From NCBI GenBank assembly GCA_002379985.1, contig DFVG01000053.1:64318-80708 (forward strand): 16,391 nucleotides of DNA, written 5' to 3'. The first letter of the stretch is position 1; each line of letters starts with the position of its first letter. Below, piece after piece: positions 8,150 to 15,351 of the stretch. The translations under genes and the position numbers were made by a program. The DNA comes from Flavobacteriaceae bacterium UBA4166 (GTDB lineage: Bacteria > Bacteroidota > Bacteroidia > Flavobacteriales > Flavobacteriaceae). Below the pieces are notes generated by a model that saw nothing but the letters and a program-made list of their open reading frames with translations, had not been told where the DNA came from and ran no database searches.

Positions 8150-8181
8150 CAAAACTAACGTTTGTTAGTTAGAATCACAAA
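8150..8181 (-). promoter_or_regulatory. Bacteroidota-type promoter of the paa operon
   Basis: On the minus strand, TTTG at 8181-8178 is followed after exactly 20 bases by TAGTTTTG at 8157-8150. This is a full match to the Bacteroidota housekeeping pattern TTTG-N19/21-TAnnTTTG. The predicted transcription start would be near 8143, leaving a leader of about 14 bases before the paaE start. The box lies between the tetR stop (8196) and paaE, so the operon can be transcribed independently of the regulator gene. The -7 box overlaps the inverted repeat at 8153-8170. Confidence 0.75.
8153..8170. promoter_or_regulatory. 18-bp perfect inverted repeat, likely operator for the adjacent TetR regulator
   Basis: The sequence AACTAAC-GTTT-GTTAGTT has 7-bp perfectly complementary arms around a 4-base centre. 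It sits between the promoter boxes of the paa operon and overlaps the -7 element, so a bound protein would block RNA polymerase. Size and symmetry suit a TetR-family dimer. As I recall it, the consensus reported for Thermus PaaR is CNAACGNNCGTTNG; the central 14 bases here match it at all but one defined position. Binding by the neighbouring TetR protein, with release by phenylacetyl-CoA, is inferred. Confidence 0.75.
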
Positions 8182-8195
8182 TGCGGTGCCAAACC

Positions 8196-8765
8196 TTAGA
8201 CAATTCCGCGTAAAAGCACCGCCACCATGTCTTTTTTCAAGACATTGACATCTAGTTTGCCGCGCTTTTGATACCATAAGTAAAGGGTTCTTAAGGTGGA
8301 AAGGATGGAAAATAGAATCACCTCGGGATGATGCGGTTGTAGTTCGCCTGCCTCGATTCCTTTTTTGATGATGCTTCGGAAATTCTCTTCATAGGTTTCT
8401 CGCATCCCGACAAAGCGATGCAGGTCTTCTCCTTCCAAGTGCATCCAATCATTGTTCAAAGCCGCTAACGCCTCGGAAGCATTGACCGTAATATCAATAT
8501 GCAACTCGATCACTTTTCTGATCTTGGAAACTTGAGAACCTGATTCCTGCTGCACGGCCTCCATGCCAAGCGTAAAGTCTTCCGCCAAGCGCAACACCAA
8601 TGTTGATAATAATTCTTGCTTTCCGGAGATATGATTATAGAGGCTGGCTGCCTTGATGCCCATAGCCTGAGCAATATCGCGCATGCTCACGGCTGTATAC
8701 CCTTTTTCTTTGAAAAGCCTGCTGGCAACAACGATGATTTCTTCCTTACGTGTTGTGACGTTCAT
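8196..8765 (-). CDS. TetR-family transcriptional regulator, probable repressor of the paa operon (PaaR-like)
   Basis: Protein of 189 residues with an N-terminal TetR DNA-binding domain: helix-turn-helix at about 27-46 (SMRDIAQAMGIKAASLYNHI) followed by the usual SGKQELL. The remaining helical part (about 55-185) is the ligand-binding and dimerisation domain, rich in large hydrophobics (LRTLYLWYQKRGKLD). It lies directly upstream of paaE on the same strand and 80 bases from the divergent hydroxylase gene, with a perfect inverted repeat between it and paaE. The context suggests it represses the paa genes and responds to phenylacetyl-CoA, as known for PaaR proteins of other bacteria. The start is the ATG at 8765. 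No good promoter match was found for the gene itself. The operator lies downstream of its stop, so autoregulation through that site is not expected. TetR family membership is certain; the ligand is inferred. Confidence 0.9.
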   Translation of the reverse strand: MNVTTRKEEIIVVASRLFKEKGYTAVSMRDIAQAMGIKAASLYNHISGKQELLSTLVLRLAEDFTLGMEAVQQESGSQVSKIRKVIELHIDITVNASEALAALNNDWMHLEGEDLHRFVGMRETYEENFRSIIKKGIEAGELQPHHPEVILFSILSTLRTLYLWYQKRGKLDVNVLKKDMVAVLLRGIV

Positions 8766-8786
8766 GAGTTTGCAAGATACGCAAAT

Positions 8787-8798
8787 AGCATAAATGCT
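8787..8798. promoter_or_regulatory. 12-bp palindrome in the tetR/hydroxylase divergent gap
   Basis: AGCAT-AA-ATGCT is a perfect inverted repeat with 5-bp arms. It lies 22 bases from the tetR start and 8 bases upstream of the -33 box of the hydroxylase promoter. CAAA and TTTG words flank it and could extend the symmetry imperfectly. It does not resemble the inverted repeat in front of paaE. It could be an operator for another regulator or simply chance in AT-rich DNA. Confidence 0.3.
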
Positions 8799-8806
8799 TT
8801 GTCTAT

Positions 8807-8838
8807 TTTGGAAAGCTCTACCGACTATAGTACTTTTG
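8807..8838 (+). promoter_or_regulatory. Bacteroidota-type promoter of the aromatic amino acid hydroxylase operon
   Basis: TTTG at 8807-8810 is followed after 20 bases by TACTTTTG at 8831-8838, a full match to TTTG-N20-TAnnTTTG with the same spacing as the paaE promoter. Transcription would be expected to begin about 7 bases after the second box, near 8845, immediately before the ATG at 8846. The transcript may therefore have almost no 5' leader. Confidence 0.7.
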
Positions 8839-8845
8839 ATAGCCT

Positions 8846-10621
8846 ATGGAAACTTCCTACACCTCCAATGTACTTCTTGATCGGTTGCCACCTCATTTAA
8901 AGCAATTTATCAAGCCGCAAAATTACGACCAGTACACGCCCGTAAATCAGGCTGTCTGGCGGTATGTGATGCGGAAGAACGTAGATTATTTGAGTCAGGT
9001 TGCCCATGAAAGCTACGTAGAAGGGCTTCGGAAGACAGGAATTTCTATAGAGGAGATTCCTTCCATGTATGGCATGAACCGAATTTTAAAAGAAATCGGC
9101 TGGGCTGCGGTGGCAGTAGACGGTTTTATTCCGCCTAATGCCTTTATGGAATTTCAAGCCTATAAAGTACTGGTGATCGCCAGCGATATCAGACAACTAG
9201 AAAATATTGAATATACACCTGCGCCAGATATCATACACGAAGGGGCCGGTCATGCGCCCATCATTGCGAGCCCAGATTATGCTGAGTATTTACGTCGATT
9301 TGGCGAAATTGGCGCGAAAGCTATTAGTAGTGCACATGATATGGAATTGTACGAAGCGGTTCGGGAGCTGTCTATTTTGAAGGAAGCAGAAGGCATTTCC
9401 GAAGTAATGATCGAAGAAGCCGAAAAACGTGTAAATCAACTGCAAGAGAAAGAAGTTGTTCCTTCTGAAATTGCTCTCATTAGAAACCTACATTGGTGGA
9501 CCGTAGAATATGGTTTAGTAGGAACGGTAGATGACCCAAAAATATATGGCGCCGGTTTATTGTCGTCTATTGGGGAAAGTACGTGGTGTATGAAGCCTGA
9601 AGTGAAAAAACTACCTTACTCCATTGAGGCAGCCTACCAAGAATTTGACATTACCAAACCGCAACCGCAACTCTATGTGTCACCTGATTTTGCTTACTTA
9701 CAAGAGGTGTTAGAAGAGTTTGCCAATACCATGGCCGTTCGGAAAGGTGGATGGCGCGGCTTGAATAAATTGATCGAATCAAAACAGCTTGGAAGCATCG
9801 AACTCAGTACCGGCTTGCAAATAAGCGGGAACTTTTCACGCATGATTCAAAACGAAGATAACGAAGTGGTTTATTTTGAGACCGAAGGTCCTACAGCCCT
9901 AGCCTATCGAGAAAAAGAGGTCATCGGTCACGGAATCACTCGGCATCAAAATGGTTTTCGATCTCCATTGGGAAAATTGAAAGGAATTAACTTGGCCATT
10001 GAAAACATGGGGCCGCGCGACCTTCAGGCCTATAACTTTTATGACGGAAAGCCTATTGAATTTGAATTTGAAAGCGGCATCACCGTAAGCGGGATGAACG
10101 TCACCGGAATTCGAAACCTCAACGGAGAATTGATGTTGATCCAGTTCACCGACTGTACCGTGGCCTACCAAGATGAGATCTTATTTGCCCCGGAAGATGG
10201 TGATTTCGACATGGCAGTAGGAAAGGAGATCGTTTCAGCCTTTGCAGGCGCTGCAGATTATCATTCGTTTGAAATCAATACACGGATGGTCAGCGACACG
10301 AAAACAGTTCGAGTATACCATTCCGAAGAGGATAAAAAACGATTTGCCTTGTATCAAGAAGTACGGGACATGCGGACAAATAATACCATTTCAGAGGCGC
10401 GTTTAGCGGTAATTTTTGATGAGATATCGCGCCTAGAAAAAGAGACATGGTTATTACCCTTAGAAATTTTTGAACTCGTTGCCGGCAATTCAAATTCCTT
10501 TTCAGAAACTGTTTTGAACTATTTGATCGCCCTAAAGAAAAACAAACCAAAAATTGCGCATCTCATTGATGACGGACTGTTGCTCATTGAGAAACAATTA
10601 CAAAACTTACAAATAAATTAA
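8846..10621 (+). CDS. Aromatic amino acid hydroxylase (phenylalanine 4-monooxygenase), long form
   Basis: Pterin- and non-haem-iron-dependent hydroxylase, most likely converting phenylalanine to tyrosine in the cytoplasm. The 2-His-1-Glu iron triad is visible: His131 and His136 in IIHEGAGHAPII, and Glu221 in HWWTVEYGLVGT. These correspond to HELLGH and WFTVEFGL of classical enzymes. The catalytic core spans roughly residues 30-325. A further 265 residues or so follow, with a beta-rich stretch containing GNFSRMIQNEDNEVVYFETEGPT and repeated Gly/Asn turns, which I cannot assign to a known domain. At 591 residues it is about twice the length of Pseudomonas PhhA, but a long form is, as I recall, common in Bacteroidota. 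Its own promoter lies just upstream. The rhodanese gene starts 2 bases after its stop. Tryptophan hydroxylation is the less likely alternative. Confidence 0.9.
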   Translation: METSYTSNVLLDRLPPHLKQFIKPQNYDQYTPVNQAVWRYVMRKNVDYLSQVAHESYVEGLRKTGISIEEIPSMYGMNRILKEIGWAAVAVDGFIPPNAFMEFQAYKVLVIASDIRQLENIEYTPAPDIIHEGAGHAPIIASPDYAEYLRRFGEIGAKAISSAHDMELYEAVRELSILKEAEGISEVMIEEAEKRVNQLQEKEVVPSEIALIRNLHWWTVEYGLVGTVDDPKIYGAGLLSSIGESTWCMKPEVKKLPYSIEAAYQEFDITKPQPQLYVSPDFAYLQEVLEEFANTMAVRKGGWRGLNKLIESKQLGSIELSTGLQISGNFSRMIQNEDNEVVYFETEGPTALAYREKEVIGHGITRHQNGFRSPLGKLKGINLAIENMGPRDLQAYNFYDGKPIEFEFESGITVSGMNVTGIRNLNGELMLIQFTDCTVAYQDEILFAPEDGDFDMAVGKEIVSAFAGAADYHSFEINTRMVSDTKTVRVYHSEEDKKRFALYQEVRDMRTNNTISEARLAVIFDEISRLEKETWLLPLEIFELVAGNSNSFSETVLNYLIALKKNKPKIAHLIDDGLLLIEKQLQNLQIN

Positions 10622-10623
10622 GC

Positions 10624-10935
10624 ATGGGTATTTTAGATTTTCTCTTCGGAAATAAAAGCGAAAAAATTAAAGATTTTAAGGATCGTGGCGCGGTGATATT
10701 AGACGTACGCACAAAGAATGAATACGACCAAGGGGCGATCCCGGGTTCGAAACACATACCCTTGCAACAAGTACAATCGCATATCAATAAGATCAAAGCT
10801 TGGAACAAACCGGTCATTACCTGTTGCGCGAGTGGAGTTCGTAGCGGAAGTGCCGCAGCCCTGCTTAGAAACAACGGTGTTGAGGCCATGAACGGAGGCG
10901 GCTGGTTGAGCCTTCATAAAAAATGGGAAGCGTGA
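10624..10935 (+). CDS. Single-domain rhodanese-like sulfurtransferase
   Basis: Protein of 103 residues containing one rhodanese domain (about 15-101). The active-site loop CASGVRS carries the catalytic Cys68, and VILDVRTKNEYDQGAIPGSKHIP is the typical conserved block around residues 24-46. An adjacent Cys67 precedes the catalytic cysteine. The N-terminus GILDFLFGN is short and hydrophobic but not a clear signal peptide, so a cytoplasmic location is likely. Such proteins carry persulfide sulfur to various acceptors; the acceptor here is unknown. The ATG at 10624 is 2 bases after the hydroxylase stop, and the end overlaps the DinB-fold gene, so the three genes form one transcription unit. Why a sulfurtransferase is coupled to the hydroxylase is not evident. 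Confidence 0.9.
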   Translation: MGILDFLFGNKSEKIKDFKDRGAVILDVRTKNEYDQGAIPGSKHIPLQQVQSHINKIKAWNKPVITCCASGVRSGSAAALLRNNGVEAMNGGGWLSLHKKWEA

Positions 10936-11387
10936 AAGCCTATCTTGCTCAATACGAACACGTACTTTCCAGTCGAGAAGCGCTATTTGCTTATTGCGAG
11001 TCCTTGCCTTCTGGAGATCTTCACCAAAAGCAAGAACCTTTTGGAGCGACCATTTCTCAGCTATTGGGGCACACTGTCAATTGCTATTATTACTGGATTG
11101 GGGAAACCGTTTTGAACAAGTCGCCTAATTTCATAGAAAAAGATGCTCAACTTCCGTTACAAGCGCTTTCCGAACATTATGATATGGTCAACGGCTTCAT
11201 GAACGAACTTTGGGAGTTTCCTGCAACGCGGGAAATCTCATTTCAACTTAGAAACCAAAAAAGATCGGCTTCGCTGTTGAAATTATTTACGCATGTGACC
11301 ACGCATGAATTTCACCATAAAGGACAAATATTAACGCTTAGCAGAGCCCTTGGGCATACACCAGCAGATACCGATGTGATGCGTTAG
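10923..11387 (+). CDS. DinB/YfiT-like four-helix metal-binding protein
   Basis: Protein of 154 residues with the DinB-fold pattern. Three histidines are placed as the family metal triad: His50 in LLGHTVN, and His128 and His132 in THEFHHKGQI. Related proteins include bacillithiol- and mycothiol-dependent transferases and hydrolases as well as damage-induced DinB; the substrate here cannot be told. It overlaps the rhodanese end. The ATG at 10923 gives a 13-base overlap, while a GTG at 10932 would give a GTGA overlap and a protein 3 residues shorter. Its TAG stop (11385-11387) overlaps the stop of the opposite-strand gene. As the third gene after the hydroxylase and rhodanese, a redox or thiol-linked role is possible but not shown. 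Confidence 0.85.
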   Translation: MGSVKAYLAQYEHVLSSREALFAYCESLPSGDLHQKQEPFGATISQLLGHTVNCYYYWIGETVLNKSPNFIEKDAQLPLQALSEHYDMVNGFMNELWEFPATREISFQLRNQKRSASLLKLFTHVTTHEFHHKGQILTLSRALGHTPADTDVMR

Positions 11388-11998
11388 GGTTTGATGGCTT
11401 TCCAGGTCGCTTCGGAATCGATCACCTGTTGCTGGTATTGCAATGTCCAACCCATGGATTTGGTTAGCAGATATAATTTCTGTAATTCTGAAATAAGGCG
11501 ATTTTCCGCATTTCCCATCAACTCTGAAGCACGGATCTTCTCCTCTAATTGTTTGGAAACACGGTTTTTAATTTTGTTATAATCGGAAGCTTCAAACTGG
11601 TTAAGGTAATCCTGCTGTACATCGTAATATTCAAAATCAGGATTGATGGTGAGTTCCGGCTCGGGAATAGAAATTATGGTGACCGTTTTAGTTTCTGTGT
11701 CAATTTCAGTTTCTACTAGACTTAAATCATACGCCACGGTGGCTTTCGCATTGACAACGACCAGTGCCTTTTTTCGGGCGGAGAAGATATCTACATAGAA
11801 TTTCTTCCAATCTTCATAGGTAAATACCTGAGCATAATTTCCTTCGGTCACGATCAATTTCCCCACATTCTTGATCTCTTTTTCAAGTAGCGCCGACTGA
11901 GCATCCAATTGTTCGCGCTCGTCTTGTTGATGCTCACAATAACGTAGTCCGAATATAATAACGAACGTCAATACCGCTCCCAGCAGGATGTTTCTCAT
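11384..11998 (-). CDS. Membrane-anchored DUF4230-family protein
   Basis: Protein of 204 residues from the ATG at 11998. Residues 3-17 (NILLGAVLTFVIIFG) form a single N-terminal transmembrane segment or uncleaved signal anchor, followed by a charged, coiled-coil-prone stretch (HQQDEREQLDAQSALLEKEI). The rest is presumably outside the cytoplasm. The central block VVVNAKATVAYDLSLVETEI and the following IPEPELTINPDFEYYDV match my memory of the DUF4230 family, whose function is unknown. A helical C-terminal part follows (about 145-204). Reading could extend upstream in frame to 12184, but that extension crosses the intrinsic terminator at 12023-12052 and the end of the caspase gene, so it is rejected. 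Its stop overlaps the DinB-fold gene stop by 4 bases, tail to tail. No clear promoter was found; read-through from the protease unit is possible. Confidence 0.8.
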   Translation of the reverse strand: MRNILLGAVLTFVIIFGLRYCEHQQDEREQLDAQSALLEKEIKNVGKLIVTEGNYAQVFTYEDWKKFYVDIFSARKKALVVVNAKATVAYDLSLVETEIDTETKTVTIISIPEPELTINPDFEYYDVQQDYLNQFEASDYNKIKNRVSKQLEEKIRASELMGNAENRLISELQKLYLLTKSMGWTLQYQQQVIDSEATWKAIKP

Positions 11999-12022
11999 GG
12001 CGTATTCTTTTCTGAAAGATAC

Positions 12023-12052
12023 AAAAAAGCGCCGCTCCTTTCGAAGCGGCGC
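12023..12052 (-). terminator. Intrinsic terminator after the caspase-like gene
   Basis: On the minus strand an 8-bp perfect GC-rich stem (GCGCCGCT pairing with AGCGGCGC, 12052-12045 with 12036-12029) encloses an 8-base loop and is followed directly by six T (12028-12023). It begins about 25 bases after the stop of the caspase-like gene and lies between that gene and the DUF4230 gene. The plus-strand reading lacks a T tract, so it acts only on minus-strand transcription. Confidence 0.85.
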
Positions 12053-12077
12053 CGACAAAAAACCCATTCCCACGTTA

Positions 12078-15000
12078 CTAATTCTTGGATATGGAAACCG
12101 GAAAATCTTGACCAAAACCAAAACTGGAAGGGTACTGCGGACTCCCTTTGTACTGTTCCGAAATTTCAGGAACGCGACTCTCAATATAGGCCTTCAATTC
12201 ATTCACTGTGATGCGTTTATCGCCGCTATCGGCCTTCCCCGACAAGGCTTCCAACAACACATAGGTAAATACCCCGTGCCCCAATTCGTCAAATTCGGTA
12301 GCGAATTGCTGACTCCCGGAAGCGGTTAGCCAATGCGTTCCGGTGCTTCGCGCCAGTTGTGCAATGGCCTTTTCTTCCGCAGCGCCACGAGCCGTAAGAC
12401 TGGTAAGGGCGCCGGCACTCTGACACGCATCTAGAATGTACAATTGCTTTTGGGCCGGAATTCCGGAAGCAATTAATGTGAGTTCTTCTGCGGAAATTCC
12501 TTTTTGCGCTAAGGCTCCGTCATTTCCGTACAGTTGCGTTACATCGCTGGGAACTAGGTAAAATTGTTGATCCCCTTCCGAAGCAATCACGCCGTGTCCC
12601 GCATAATAAAATACAAAGATATCTTGCGGATTGGCTGCAGCAGCAATCTCGGTAAGCTGATCGAGAATTGCTCCTCGAACCGCATCGGTGTTTTTGATAA
12701 AATAGAGATGTGTTTTGGTGGTGATATCTTTCAATCCCTGCGACACGGTTTCTTGAAAGCTGGAAGCATCTGCCACGGCATAATTTAGATTGTATTTAGG
12801 GTTTTGATATTCGTCGATCCCTACGACCAAAATATGCGCTTGAATTCCTCTAGGTTGTATTGTTTGTTGATTGGCCGGTGTATAGTTAACAACCAACTTT
12901 TCTGGCGTGCTTTCCGTGCCTTGAGCATTGACAGCGATGGCCGAAAATTCATTGGTTCCTTCTACAAGCGTAATCGGGAATTCTTTCTTTCCGGGATCGC
13001 TGACAACATCATCTTCTACCACCAAGTTTCGGTTTCCGCTTCCCACACGCTTCCCATTGTGATATAACCGCAATTCTTTAATTTGACTTCCTTTGGCATT
13101 TCCGGAAAGCAACAAGATGCCTGTACCACTTTCGGTAATAATTTCTGAAGCGGCCGCATCATCGGTGACGTATAGATTGCGGGTTCCTTCTTTGTAGGTT
13201 ACCGTAATTGCCGGAGGAGCCACCAGCGTTTCGATGTTGACATTTGTTTTGAAATCAGATTGCGCCAGCACTTGGTGTACAAGACGTGGTGTATAAAACT
13301 GGTCAAAGACACTCTCCAACGGAATGGTTTTCTTGTTTTTTAGGAATGCGACCTTTTCCCAGCCCTTTTGTGTACCATCAAATTGTCCTTCCGGGGTGTA
13401 AGCCACCCAACTTTCATCTTCAAAGATGTAGATCTTCAGTAATTTTTTCTGATTGGTAATGTCCATAAACGTCATGCCTCCGTATTCGGGAATGGCAATG
13501 ATCGTGTTGGTTACAAAGCTGCCTTGAAAATTTCCGTAATCATTCAAATCGAATTGCTGGATCACTTTTTCACTCGGAAGGTGATATACAAAGCCTCCAT
13601 TGATGGTTCCGTTGTAAAAAAGGTAATCTTCATTGGGTGATAAATAAGCATCGCTTTGGCCACCTTTAAAATCGAATGAAATGCTGCGATTCACCTCTCC
13701 GGTTTGCACATCCAGATATTCGATGGTATTTGTGGTAGCGTTAGAAACTAACAACTCTTTCCCGCCGTTCACATGGAACGCCGCAAAATAGCGTCCTTCT
13801 TTGACCCAACGTTCAGCACCGGCACCAAAATCGAAGTAATGTATTTTTTCGTGCATGATCTGGTCTCCCAGAATCTCCCGACTTATATATGCTACCGAAT
13901 TGCTATTAGGAGACAAGGTGAGACCCGCATCAAAGAACATGGCTTCAATATCCATGGGTTTGAAGGTGGTTTCTTTATTCGTTTTGGTATTGATCACTCG
14001 GAGTCCTCGATCATACAAAATGACCAATTGTTTGGTATTCTCACTAAAATCAAATTGGCGTGCCGATCGGTAATTATCGATATAATCTTTAAAACTCTCT
14101 GCCTTTCCGCGTTGGAACACTTTAATAGGATCGATGGTGGAAGTAATGCTATACACCTTGTCTGACGATTGATCTAGTAGTAACTCTCCATCGCTATAGC
14201 CATCCCGAAAATTGGTCACGTATTTTGTGAGCTGAGTCGTTTTGGGATGCGCAAAAAGAGACAGAACTTCGGTACCATACGTGGTACTAAAAACAAATTC
14301 AAGCCCCTCACTTCCTCGATGGGTTAATATCTTCGTCGGCTCGATGACATTGTTTCCGTATTGCTGTAGCGGTTCAATATTATAAGGTTCATACTTTCCA
14401 AATTTACTTGTAGCCCCTAATTGTGCATATACATAATCTCCGGCATCTAAAACGCCTCCGATACTTTCAGTCTTCGGAAAACTCCCCAGAATTTTTCCGG
14501 TTTGTGCATCGATCTTGGTAAGAGGCGTCATGGTCGTTTCTACCCAAAAAGCAGAATGATCTAAAGTAAACGACACATCTGCCCAAGTAGGCTGAAACAA
14601 GCCTTCCATCAGGGTAGCGTCTTCAAACGTCTGCGTCCAAAGAATGGCGCGTGTTTCAGGATTCATTCGCTGATAGACCAATCGTGATTTTTCATAGTCA
14701 TAGATACTTCGAAGCACATCGCCGTTATTGAACAAGGCAATGTAATCTCCTTTCAACTCAATGTATTTATTCGCAGCAAAATCGAATGCATAATAGCTTT
14801 CATAGGAAGGCACTACAAAAAGATACTTTCCATTGGGGGTAAAATAATGCGTAGTTACCTCTTCATCCACCGGCAAAGGCGGAATACTAGCCGGCAGAAA
14901 CGTTCCTTTAGATTCATCTAGCGCATACAGCGACGTCATATAATTCTGGTCTTGGGCAAACAAGGTTAATCTCCCTTGACCGTCGAATTGCGAAAAATCA

Positions 15001-15350
15001 ATGGAATAGATGCGACCCAAGGGATATTCCTTGATCTTTTCAAAGGTTTCGGTACTGAAAACTACAATCGTATTCATGGCCAACCCATACACCTTCCCTT
15101 CTTCCGAATTCACTACGAGCTTCGAGAAACTATTTTCGGCATCAATGGTTCGGTAGAGCAATCCGGTTTTTTCATTCCAAAATTTCAAGGTATTATCGGT
15201 ATACCCGAAGGTCACCAAAACATTTCTTTTGGTATCTAGTGCACTGTAGCTAATATACTCGGCATGATTGCCTTGCACTACAAATTCTTGCTGCGCCATA
15301 CCTGTAACGCATACACAGCATACAATAACGATTAAGAGGAGCCGTTTCAT
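12078..15350 (-). CDS. Exported beta-propeller protein with C-terminal caspase-like (C14) protease domain
   Basis: Protein of 1090 residues. Residues 1-20 form a signal peptide (KRLLLIVIVCCVCV core, likely cleaved near MAQ/QEF), so it acts in the periplasm or outside the cell. Residues about 25-680 look like repeated beta-propeller blades, with short motifs such as TLKFWNEKTG, ISYSALDTKRNVLVTFG and LSPNEDYLFY. Residues about 700-815 look like an Ig-like beta-sandwich (ELRLYHNGKRVG, LVEGTNEFSAIAVNAQGTES). The caspase-like domain starts near 834 (HILVVGIDEYQNPKYNL) and has an intact His919 (YYAGHG) and Cys976 (LDACQSAG) dyad, so it is probably active. No type IX secretion C-terminal domain is recognisable. 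It starts one base after the papain-like gene stop and ends before a strong terminator. The substrate and trigger are unknown; caspase-like proteases of bacteria often prefer Arg or Lys. Confidence 0.88.
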   Translation of the reverse strand: MKRLLLIVIVCCVCVTGMAQQEFVVQGNHAEYISYSALDTKRNVLVTFGYTDNTLKFWNEKTGLLYRTIDAENSFSKLVVNSEEGKVYGLAMNTIVVFSTETFEKIKEYPLGRIYSIDFSQFDGQGRLTLFAQDQNYMTSLYALDESKGTFLPASIPPLPVDEEVTTHYFTPNGKYLFVVPSYESYYAFDFAANKYIELKGDYIALFNNGDVLRSIYDYEKSRLVYQRMNPETRAILWTQTFEDATLMEGLFQPTWADVSFTLDHSAFWVETTMTPLTKIDAQTGKILGSFPKTESIGGVLDAGDYVYAQLGATSKFGKYEPYNIEPLQQYGNNVIEPTKILTHRGSEGLEFVFSTTYGTEVLSLFAHPKTTQLTKYVTNFRDGYSDGELLLDQSSDKVYSITSTIDPIKVFQRGKAESFKDYIDNYRSARQFDFSENTKQLVILYDRGLRVINTKTNKETTFKPMDIEAMFFDAGLTLSPNSNSVAYISREILGDQIMHEKIHYFDFGAGAERWVKEGRYFAAFHVNGGKELLVSNATTNTIEYLDVQTGEVNRSISFDFKGGQSDAYLSPNEDYLFYNGTINGGFVYHLPSEKVIQQFDLNDYGNFQGSFVTNTIIAIPEYGGMTFMDITNQKKLLKIYIFEDESWVAYTPEGQFDGTQKGWEKVAFLKNKKTIPLESVFDQFYTPRLVHQVLAQSDFKTNVNIETLVAPPAITVTYKEGTRNLYVTDDAAASEIITESGTGILLLSGNAKGSQIKELRLYHNGKRVGSGNRNLVVEDDVVSDPGKKEFPITLVEGTNEFSAIAVNAQGTESTPEKLVVNYTPANQQTIQPRGIQAHILVVGIDEYQNPKYNLNYAVADASSFQETVSQGLKDITTKTHLYFIKNTDAVRGAILDQLTEIAAAANPQDIFVFYYAGHGVIASEGDQQFYLVPSDVTQLYGNDGALAQKGISAEELTLIASGIPAQKQLYILDACQSAGALTSLTARGAAEEKAIAQLARSTGTHWLTASGSQQFATEFDELGHGVFTYVLLEALSGKADSGDKRITVNELKAYIESRVPEISEQYKGSPQYPSSFGFGQDFPVSISKN

Positions 15351-15351
15351 C

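Noticed and set aside
8766..8800. TATTTG on the minus strand as the tetR promoter
   Set aside because: The two bases between TA and TTTG are missing and no well-spaced -33 TTTG is present; I could not call a tetR promoter.
12014..12021. TATCTTTC on the minus strand as a promoter box for the DUF4230 gene
   Set aside because: It differs from TAnnTTTG at the last base and no TTTG lies at the proper distance upstream; the only candidates are far too close or about 34 bases away.
11999..12184. Upstream extension of the DUF4230 gene to 12184
   Set aside because: The extra codons run through a strong terminator hairpin and the end of the caspase gene and precede the natural membrane anchor; the ATG at 11998 fits the family.
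12078..12300. Type IX secretion C-terminal sorting domain on the caspase-like protein
   Set aside because: The caspase domain runs almost to the C-terminus and no sorting-domain pattern follows; only a signal peptide is supported.
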